NCBI GenBank assembly: GCA_051647535.1
Contig: JBOFEA010000023.1
Location: forward strand, 1-11,332
Reading direction: 5' to 3'
Source of the DNA: Brevinema_A sp051647535
GTDB lineage: Bacteria; Spirochaetota; Brevinematia; Brevinematales; Brevinemataceae
DNA: 11,332 nt
The stretch's first letter is position 1; the number at the start of each line of letters is the position of its first letter. The position numbers and the translations under genes are program-made. Below are positions 5,267 through 11,332 of this stretch, piece after piece. A model generated the notes under the pieces. The model ran no database searches. It saw only the letters and a program-made list of their open reading frames with translations, and was not told where the DNA came from.

Positions 5267-8200
5267 ATGCCTAGTCAAAAAATATCTATGGATGGTAATA
5301 AAGCAGCTGCCTATGTTGCTTATGCATTTAGTGAAGTCGCGGCTATTTTTCCTATTTCTCCTTCTACGCCAATGGCGGAACAATGTGATATGTGGTCTGC
5401 TCAAGGACAAAAGAATATTTTTGGTGATACGGTTGTTGTTACCGAAATGCAGTCTGAAGCAGGTGCTGTTGGAGCTGTGCATGGATCCCTTCAAGCCGGT
5501 GCACTGACTACAACTTTTACTGCATCTCAAGGTTTACTGCTCATGATTCCTAATATGTACAAAATAGCTGGAGAACTTCTTCCTGCTGTGTTTCATGTTT
5601 CTGCAAGGACAGTTGCAACACATGCGTTATCTATTTATGGAGATCATAGTGATGTTATGGCATGTCGCCAGACTGGTTGGGGAATGATTGCTTCCAGCAA
5701 TGTTCAAGATGTTCATGATTATGCGTTGGTGTCACATTTAACAGCTATTAAATCTCGTGTACCGTTTCTGCATTTCTTTGATGGTTATCGGACGTCTCAT
5801 GAAATACAAAAAATTGATGTATTGGATTATAGTGAATTTGAAAAATTGGCTGATTTTGATAAAATCCAAGAATTCCGTAGTCGTGCACTAACTCCCGACA
5901 ACCCTGTCACAAGAGGCTCTGCACAAACTCCTGATGTTTATTTCCAAGCATTTGAAGCACGAAATCCTTATTATGAAAATCTTCCTTCTTTGGTGCAGGA
6001 AGTAATGGATCAAGTATCTAAGGTTCTTGGAAGAAATCTTGCAGTTGTAAAATATCATGGTTCTGCTGATGCTGAAAGAGTAATTGTTATTATGGGGTCT
6101 GTAGCTGATGTTGTTCGTTCTACGGTTGATTATCTTATTGCAAAAGGTGAAAAAGTCGGGGTAATTAATGTTCATTTATATCGTCCGTTCCCAACAAAAT
6201 ATTTCTTAAATGCTCTTCCTGCTACAGTGAAAGCAATTGCAGTATTAGACAGATCAAAAGAACTTGGTGCAACAGGTGAACCATTGTATTTGGATGTATG
6301 TGAATCCTTAAAAGATAAAAAGAATCCTCCTATCATTGTTGGAGGACGTTATGGTCTTTCATCAAAAAATACTACTCCAGGTCAAATTGTTGCAGTATTT
6401 GATAATTTGGCTCAAAGTGAACCTAAAAACGACTTTACTATCGGAATTGTTGATGACGTCACATTTAAATCATTACCAGTAAAAGATGAAATTGACATAG
6501 TTGCTCCTGATACATTTGAATGTAAATTTTATGGTATTGGATCAGACGGAACTGTTGGTGCAAATAAAAATTCTATTTCTATTATTGGTGATAATACAGA
6601 TCTCAATATTCAAGCTTATTTTGATTATGATTCTAAAAAAAGTGGTGGATTTACAATTTCGCACCTTCGTTTTGGGAAGTCTAGAATACAGCTTCCTTAT
6701 TTAATAGAGTATCCGCATTTTGTGAGTTGTTCTCTTGCTACCTATGTGTACAAATTTAACATGCTGAAAGGTCTTCGTGATGGAGGAACATTCCTTCTTA
6801 ATACGTCTTGGACTCCTGAAGAGGCTCAGGAAAAACTTCCTAATCATATGAAACGTTATATGGCAGAACATAATATTTCTTTCTATGTTATTGATGCAAA
6901 CAAGATCGCTCGTGAAATTGGCATGCGTCAATCCAATACCATTCTTCAAGCTGCCTTTTTCAAATTAGCTAATATTATGCCTTATGAAGAAGCTGTCAAA
7001 TTCATGAAAGAAAGTGCTAAAAAATCTTACAGCCGTAAAGGTGATGCTATTGTTGAAATGAACTATAAAGCAATTGACAGTGGAGCGGATAAAATTCAAA
7101 AAGTTGAAATCAAGCCTGAATGGAAAGATCTATCAGGTGATTTTGAATTAACATTCCCTGATAATGCTCCTGATTTTGTTAAAAATATTGCAGCTTCGGT
7201 TAATCAGCTTCAAGGCGATGAACTTCCTGTAAGTGCATTTGCTACAGATTGGGTTGATGGAACTCTTCCTGCAGGTACTACTCAGTTTGAAAAGCGTGCT
7301 ATTTCAGATATTGTTCCGGAATGGATAGAAGAAAATTGTATTCAGTGTAATCAGTGTGCTTTTGTGTGTCCTCATGCTGTGATCAGACCATTCTTAATTG
7401 ATGGAGATGAAGCAGCTTCTATGTCTCCAAATATTGCCACTCTTCCTGCTGTTGGTGCGGATTCGTTAAAATATGCAATTTCTGTTTCAGTCGCAGATTG
7501 TACCGGTTGTTCAGCTTGTGTTGATATTTGTCCTGGAAAAGGCGGGAAAAAAGCATTGTCTATGGAGAATATCGAAACTCAAAATCACGAGCAAGCTAAT
7601 TATGATTGGTTATTCCAAAACTGTAAACCTAAAAATCCTTTTGGTAAGAATAATGCTAAAGCTGTCCAGTTTGAGCAACCTTTGTTTGAATTTCATGCGG
7701 CATGTCCCGGATGTGGAGAAACTCCTTACATAAAATTAGTCACTCAATTATTTGGTGATCGTATGATGATTGCAAATACTACCGGTTGTACTTCTATTTA
7801 TGGTGCTGCATCTCCTTCTACTCCTTATACTTCTAATAAAGAAGGTCATGGTCCGACTTGGGCAAATTCATTATTTGAAGATAATGCAGAATTCGGATTC
7901 GGAATGCATATTGCCCGCAAAAAATTACGAGCTAGATTGGTTCGATTTGTTGAGCAAGCTCTCTCGGAAAAAGTACTTTCTAATCCTGTCGTATTTGAAG
8001 AATGGATGCAGTACAAAGATGATAGTGAAAAAACTAGAGAAGTGACAACAAAAGTACAAGAAGCTCTTAAACAAGAAACACATCCTTTAGCTCAAAAAAT
8101 TAAAGATTTTAAAGATTATTTGGTTATGCCTTCAACTTGGTTGTTTGGAGGAGACGGATGGGCTTATGATATTGGTTTTGGTGGTTTGGATCATGTGCTT

Positions 8201-8791
8201 GCAAATCATGAAAATATTAATGTTCTTGTCTTAGATACGGAAGTTTATTCTAATACCGGTGGACAAGCTTCTAAATCTACTCCAATGGCTGCTCAAGCAT
8301 TGTTTGCTTATTCAGGTAAGGAAAATCGTAAGAAAAATCTCGGATTGATGATGTCTACTTATGGTCATATCTATGTAGCTCAAATTTCTATGGGTGCTAA
8401 TAAAGCTCATGCTCTGAAAGTTATGCAAGAAGCTGAAGCTTATCCGGGACCATCATTGATTATTGCTTATTCACCTTGTATTGCTCATGGGTTGAAGGGT
8501 GGTTTGACTAACGCTCAATCTGAAGAAAAACTTGCTGTTGATTCCGGTTATTGGCATTTGTGGAGATATAATCCTGTATTGGAACAAGAAGGTAAAAATC
8601 CTTTTGTATTGGATTCTCCGGAACCTAAATTTGAATTATTCCAACAATTTATTGGACACGAAATTCGTTTTAGTGCTTTAGGACGTTCTTTCCCTGAAAG
8701 AGCTCAAATGCTTTTCACTCATGCAGAAGAACAAGCTAAATTATTGTATAAGCATTATAAACGTCTCGCAAATATGAATTTTGGTGAATAA
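5267..8791 (+). CDS. nifJ: Pyruvate:ferredoxin (flavodoxin) oxidoreductase
   Basis: A cytoplasmic enzyme that oxidises pyruvate with CoA to acetyl-CoA and CO2 and passes electrons to ferredoxin or flavodoxin. It has 1174 residues, normal for the single-chain family. The start is ATG 5267, with AAGGAG 6 bases upstream; a TTG at 5261 abuts that site and is unlikely to be used. Domains in order are the pyrimidine-binding thiamine domain (IFPISPSTPMAE near residue 27, TEMQSEAGAVGAVHG near 63), the transketolase C-terminal-like domain and the gamma domain (SGGFTISHLRFGKS). Two [4Fe-4S] motifs follow (C691, C694, C697, C701 and C745, C748, C751, C755). A CPGCGETPY motif holds cysteines for the proximal cluster. 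The thiamine-diphosphate site has GDGWAYD (D963) and NTGGQASK (996-1003). The gene is monocistronic or leads into the hydrolase. The enzyme implies anaerobic metabolism. Confidence 0.97.
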   Translation: MPSQKISMDGNKAAAYVAYAFSEVAAIFPISPSTPMAEQCDMWSAQGQKNIFGDTVVVTEMQSEAGAVGAVHGSLQAGALTTTFTASQGLLLMIPNMYKIAGELLPAVFHVSARTVATHALSIYGDHSDVMACRQTGWGMIASSNVQDVHDYALVSHLTAIKSRVPFLHFFDGYRTSHEIQKIDVLDYSEFEKLADFDKIQEFRSRALTPDNPVTRGSAQTPDVYFQAFEARNPYYENLPSLVQEVMDQVSKVLGRNLAVVKYHGSADAERVIVIMGSVADVVRSTVDYLIAKGEKVGVINVHLYRPFPTKYFLNALPATVKAIAVLDRSKELGATGEPLYLDVCESLKDKKNPPIIVGGRYGLSSKNTTPGQIVAVFDNLAQSEPKNDFTIGIVDDVTFKSLPVKDEIDIVAPDTFECKFYGIGSDGTVGANKNSISIIGDNTDLNIQAYFDYDSKKSGGFTISHLRFGKSRIQLPYLIEYPHFVSCSLATYVYKFNMLKGLRDGGTFLLNTSWTPEEAQEKLPNHMKRYMAEHNISFYVIDANKIAREIGMRQSNTILQAAFFKLANIMPYEEAVKFMKESAKKSYSRKGDAIVEMNYKAIDSGADKIQKVEIKPEWKDLSGDFELTFPDNAPDFVKNIAASVNQLQGDELPVSAFATDWVDGTLPAGTTQFEKRAISDIVPEWIEENCIQCNQCAFVCPHAVIRPFLIDGDEAASMSPNIATLPAVGADSLKYAISVSVADCTGCSACVDICPGKGGKKALSMENIETQNHEQANYDWLFQNCKPKNPFGKNNAKAVQFEQPLFEFHAACPGCGETPYIKLVTQLFGDRMMIANTTGCTSIYGAASPSTPYTSNKEGHGPTWANSLFEDNAEFGFGMHIARKKLRARLVRFVEQALSEKVLSNPVVFEEWMQYKDDSEKTREVTTKVQEALKQETHPLAQKIKDFKDYLVMPSTWLFGGDGWAYDIGFGGLDHVLANHENINVLVLDTEVYSNTGGQASKSTPMAAQALFAYSGKENRKKNLGLMMSTYGHIYVAQISMGANKAHALKVMQEAEAYPGPSLIIAYSPCIAHGLKGGLTNAQSEEKLAVDSGYWHLWRYNPVLEQEGKNPFVLDSPEPKFELFQQFIGHEIRFSALGRSFPERAQMLFTHAEEQAKLLYKHYKRLANMNFGE

Positions 8792-8807
8792 AAATTCTTT
8801 ATAAATC

Positions 8808-8851
8808 AAACAAAAATATTAGTATATGTACATATACTAATATTTTTGTTT
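8808..8851. terminator. Perfect 44-base palindrome terminator
   Basis: Bases 8808-8829 are the exact reverse complement of 8830-8851, centred on GTAC. The right arm ends TATTTTTGTTT, so it works as a U-tailed hairpin after the oxidoreductase; by symmetry it could also stop transcription from the other side. It lies 16 bases past the stop codon. Confidence 0.7.
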
Positions 8852-8882
8852 TAAATTAACTGTTAAAAAAAAAGGAAAAATT

Positions 8883-9488
8883 ATGATATATCAACATCAA
8901 AACGGTGTATTTGTTCAAAATACATGGGTATATATTAACGAAGATATTTCAGAAGCTGTTATTGTTGATCCCGGAAGTGATTTAGATGAATTGTTTCCAA
9001 TTATTGGAGATAATATCGTTACTCATATCTTTATTACTCATGGTCATATTGATCATATTCAAGGTTTGGAAGAAGCACACCGCTATTATCCTCAAGCATT
9101 GATTGTTGCACACAAATTATCTGTGGAAACTTTACCTGATCCTCATAAAAATCTTTCAGCTCTTTTTGGTCAACCAATTTCAGCTCCTGTTCCTAATTGG
9201 ACGTATTCGGACGCTTCTGCAACTCTTCAGGCTGCCGGAATACAGTGGAAACTTCTTCATACACCCGGTCATGCTGTTGATCATACTGTTTTTATTGGTG
9301 AAGATGATACAGTATTCAGTGGTGATTTAATTTTTGAATTTGGAAGTATGGGGCGGGTTGATTTTCCCGGATGTGATCCTAATGCAATGAAAAATTCTAT
9401 TCAAACAGTAACCAATTTAAAATCGGGTAATTTTTATCCTGGGCATGGAAAACAATTTGATTTAAATCATGTCCGAACTTATTTTTAA
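8883..9488 (+). CDS. Metallo-beta-lactamase-fold hydrolase, glyoxalase II-like
   Basis: A 201-residue cytoplasmic zinc hydrolase. The start is ATG 8883 behind AAAGGA (8871-8875 region). Metal ligands are visible in the usual order: H53-x-H55-x-D57-H58 (THGHIDH), H130 (TPGH), D148 (FSGD) and H188 (PGHG). This matches small YcbL/GloB-like members that cleave thioesters such as lactoylglutathione. A separate C-terminal glutathione-binding domain of classical glyoxalase II is absent, so the substrate is uncertain. It lies 91 bases after the oxidoreductase across a palindromic terminator, so expression is by read-through or an unseen promoter. It converges with the symporter gene. Confidence 0.9.
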   Translation: MIYQHQNGVFVQNTWVYINEDISEAVIVDPGSDLDELFPIIGDNIVTHIFITHGHIDHIQGLEEAHRYYPQALIVAHKLSVETLPDPHKNLSALFGQPISAPVPNWTYSDASATLQAAGIQWKLLHTPGHAVDHTVFIGEDDTVFSGDLIFEFGSMGRVDFPGCDPNAMKNSIQTVTNLKSGNFYPGHGKQFDLNHVRTYF

Positions 9489-9490
9489 AA

Positions 9491-9540
9491 CAATATAGAT
9501 AATGTAGAATGCTTACCAGCATTCTACATTATCTATATTG
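9491..9540. terminator. Shared bidirectional terminator overlapping the symporter 3' end
   Basis: Bases 9491-9512 are the exact reverse complement of 9519-9540, a 22-bp stem with a 6-base loop. It starts 2 bases after the hydrolase stop and carries the symporter stop (9513-9515) in its loop. A T-rich run follows on each strand (TTTTCTTTTTT on plus, TTTTAAAAAT on minus). The right arm encodes the last seven or so residues of the symporter. Confidence 0.8.
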
Positions 9541-10931
9541 ATAATATTTTCTTTTTTGAAAACGGGGTCAATTTTTTGAGATTTTTGAGCTCTGTAATCG
9601 AGAAGAGTTTCAGTTAAAATGTGTCTTAGTTTGAAGACAGCATATAAATTAATCACAGTCATTATACCCATTAAGAGATCAGCCATATTCCACACAAATT
9701 CAAAAGAACTAATAGATCCTAAAAATATTGATATAATAATACTTATTTTTAAGATATTTAATTGTAAAATACTTTTTGATAAAAAAGAAAAGGAACTTTG
9801 AACATAAAAATAGTTTCCTAAAATTGACGAAAATGCAAGCAGAAAAATACATATGGTAAGAAAAATACTTCCAAATTCACCAAAATTACTGTATAAAGCT
9901 TGTTGAGTGAGAGTGATTCCAGAAATGTCTGCAGAAGTAAAATCAATGCCCGAAAATAAAATTAAAAATCCTGTTGCGGAACAAATTACTATAGTGTCTA
10001 AAAAGACTCCAAAAGCTTGTATAAAACCTTGTTTTGCCGGGTGGGATGTATGAGCTGATGCAGCTGCGTTTGGTGCTGATCCCATACCTGCTTCGTTAGA
10101 AAACAATCCTCGTTTGACACCAGTAATGATAGTAGCAGTCAGTGTTCCTAAACCAAACTCTTTTAATCCGAAAGCATTAGATAAAATCAAATTTAATACA
10201 TCTGTTAGTCTTCCAATATTTAAAGCAATAACACAAAAGCAGAGAATCAAATATAATAGCGACATAATAGGTACTATTTTTGAACTTATTTTGGCAATTT
10301 TGTTAATACCTTTGAAGATAATAAAACCTGAAAGACTTGCTATAATAACCGCACTAATTAGAGGAGAAAGATCAAAAGTATTATAGAACACTTGAGAAAT
10401 AGTGTTTGCTTGTACAGCATTAAAAGAAAATCCAAATACAAAAATTAAAATAATGCCAAACAGTTTACTGAGAAAAGGTGAGTTTAATCCTTGTAAAATA
10501 TAGTAGGAAGGACCTCCTAGGAAATGATGGTGACCATCACCGGATTGAGAAGTGTCTTTGACTTTGTATACTTGTGCTAAGGTATTTTCCGCAAACGAAA
10601 TAGCTCCTCCAAGGAGAGCAGTCACCCACATCCAAAAGATGGTTCCCGGCCCACCTACCATAATAGCTAATGCAATACCTGCAATATTTCCGGTTCCTAT
10701 TCTTGATGCAGCACTTACTGAGAAAGCTTCAAAAGGTGAAATTTTAGTCACATGTTTAGGGTCGGTATTGTTTTCTTGAAAGGAGTAAAAAATATTTTTA
10801 AAATCAAATTGAACAAAATTAGTTATTATACTGAAAAATAAACTGGAACCTATGAGTAAAAATGTTAATATATAAGAATATAAATAATCATTTATAGTAT
10901 TAACAAAACTTTGCATCCATTCTAATATCAT
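9513..10931 (-). CDS. Sodium:alanine (amino acid) symporter, AGCS family
   Basis: An inner-membrane carrier of 472 residues, typical for the family, which imports alanine or glycine with Na+. The start is ATG 10931 with AAGGAG (10939-10944) 7 bases upstream. About ten hydrophobic segments are visible, the first near residues 18-40. Family signatures are GTGNIAGIA (79-87), GGPSYYI (139-145) and SNEAGMGSAPNAAASAH (278-294), followed by TSHPAKQGFIQAFGVFLDT. The last residues (INIDNVECW) come from one arm of the terminator hairpin and are probably not conserved. It has its own consensus promoter and stands alone. Whether alanine, glycine or another amino acid is carried cannot be told from the sequence. 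Confidence 0.93.
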   Translation of the reverse strand: MILEWMQSFVNTINDYLYSYILTFLLIGSSLFFSIITNFVQFDFKNIFYSFQENNTDPKHVTKISPFEAFSVSAASRIGTGNIAGIALAIMVGGPGTIFWMWVTALLGGAISFAENTLAQVYKVKDTSQSGDGHHHFLGGPSYYILQGLNSPFLSKLFGIILIFVFGFSFNAVQANTISQVFYNTFDLSPLISAVIIASLSGFIIFKGINKIAKISSKIVPIMSLLYLILCFCVIALNIGRLTDVLNLILSNAFGLKEFGLGTLTATIITGVKRGLFSNEAGMGSAPNAAASAHTSHPAKQGFIQAFGVFLDTIVICSATGFLILFSGIDFTSADISGITLTQQALYSNFGEFGSIFLTICIFLLAFSSILGNYFYVQSSFSFLSKSILQLNILKISIIISIFLGSISSFEFVWNMADLLMGIMTVINLYAVFKLRHILTETLLDYRAQKSQKIDPVFKKENIINIDNVECW

Positions 10932-10970
10932 TTTTTTTCTCCTTATGATTTTTCGTTTTATATTATTTGT

Positions 10971-10999
10971 ATTATTTACTATTTTTATTAAAATGTCAA
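10971..10999 (-). promoter_or_regulatory. Promoter of the symporter gene
   Basis: On the minus strand, TTGACA (10994-10999) and AATAAT (10971-10976) are separated by 17 bases, 11 of 12 consensus. The start is predicted near 10964, giving a leader of about 33 bases. Confidence 0.7.
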
Positions 11000-11049
11000 A
11001 AATATTGGTTATTCTAAATAAAACTTAAGAAATAAACTTATTAATAAAG

Positions 11050-11078
11050 TTGATTTTAGTTAATTTATTAGCTATAAT
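11050..11078 (+). promoter_or_regulatory. Promoter of the leader ORF and lipoprotein
   Basis: TTGATT (11050-11055) and TATAAT (11073-11078) are separated by 17 bases. Two near-identical direct repeats (AAATAAAACTTA 11016-11027 and AAATAAACTTA 11030-11040) lie just upstream and could bind a regulator. Transcription is predicted near 11085. Confidence 0.65.
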
Positions 11079-11096
11079 TATAAGAAGTGACGTAAT

Positions 11097-11216
11097 ATGA
11101 AAACTAATTATAGTAAGAAATCTTTAAAAAAAAGACAAGTAGTATTATTTTATGTTAGTAAAGAATATTTAAATAAAAATATTTTAGGATTTTATATATC
11201 TAGGAGAGTTTTATGA
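11097..11216 (+). CDS. Possible 39-residue leader peptide
   Basis: A short ORF starting about 12 bases after the predicted transcription start. It encodes a very basic peptide (MKTNYSKKSLKKRQ... ending FYISRRVL). Its TGA overlaps the ATG of the lipoprotein as ATGA, the classic coupling arrangement, and the lipoprotein ribosome binding site lies inside its codons. Its own ribosome binding site is weak (AAGAAG/GAAGTGA). It may be a leader that couples translation, or a chance frame in AT-rich DNA. Confidence 0.3.
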   Translation: MKTNYSKKSLKKRQVVLFYVSKEYLNKNILGFYISRRVL

Positions 11217-11332
11217 GATTAAGAATAGTAATATCTATATTTTTATTCTTAACTACAGTTGGGTGTGCATTAAAAAGTAGAGATGTTTTTGATCTAACAT
11301 ATCAAGATCCAAATATAATGCGGACTCTTGCG
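11213..11332 (+). CDS. Putative lipoprotein, N-terminal part, cut by the window end
   Basis: The first 40 residues are present; the rest lies beyond the window. The start is ATG 11213 with TAGGAGAG, AGGAG at 11202-11206, 6 bases upstream. A charged MRLR, then a hydrophobic IVISIFLFLTT, then VGC with Cys18 form a lipoprotein signal. Signal peptidase II would cut before Cys18, and the residue would be lipid-anchored to a membrane. The mature part begins CALKSRDVFDLTYQDPN and is not recognised as a family. It overlaps the stop of a possible leader ORF by ATGA. Confidence 0.85.
   Translation, partial: MRLRIVISIFLFLTTVGCALKSRDVFDLTYQDPNIMRTLA

Noticed and set aside
11097..11216. Remnant of RNase P protein (RnpA), from the VLFYVSKEY...GFYISRRV pattern
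   Set aside because: The likeness is short and lacks the RNR motif; the composition of a basic AT-rich peptide is enough to explain it.

Overview
The window is a strongly AT-rich stretch of a bacterial chromosome using the standard bacterial code. It carries a replication/repair operon (dnaX, ybaB, recR), a pyruvate:ferredoxin (flavodoxin) oxidoreductase, a metallo-beta-lactamase-fold hydrolase, a Na+/alanine-type symporter and the start of a lipoprotein gene. The oxygen-sensitive pyruvate oxidoreductase suggests an anaerobe or microaerophile. The lipoprotein signal and overall gene style fit a low-GC Gram-negative bacterium; a spirochaete is possible, but the sequence alone does not prove it.

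Layout. Bases 80-270 hold a tRNA-Ser(UGA) on the minus strand with its own consensus promoter and terminator. Bases 273-841 hold no convincing protein gene. They do hold two strong minus-strand promoters (503-530 and 798-826), each followed about 200 bases later by a strong hairpin, so two unannotated structured RNAs are proposed. Bases 842-2480 are an accessory patch on the minus strand: an Asn-rich protein of unknown function, and a small gene resembling phage tail-assembly chaperones whose end looks like a programmed -1 frameshift site. A plus-strand promoter and hairpin lie between them. Bases 2693-5165 are dnaX-ybaB-recR. Bases 5267-8791 are the pyruvate oxidoreductase, followed by a perfect 44-base palindrome and the hydrolase gene (8883-9488). 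The symporter (9513-10931, minus) converges on the hydrolase and shares a terminator hairpin with it. A divergent promoter region follows, then a possible 39-codon leader ORF and the lipoprotein, which runs off the window.

Function. DnaX loads the replication clamp, YbaB binds the nucleoid and RecR supports RecFOR recombination; they form one housekeeping operon. The oxidoreductase makes acetyl-CoA and reduced ferredoxin or flavodoxin from pyruvate. The most unusual item is the frameshift cassette at 1945-2480. It has an A_AAT_TTT heptamer, an 8-base spacer and a GC-containing stem-loop, with an open -1 frame beyond, under a near-consensus promoter with a dyad inside it. It sits alone among housekeeping genes, suggesting a phage or tail-like remnant, or a domesticated element.
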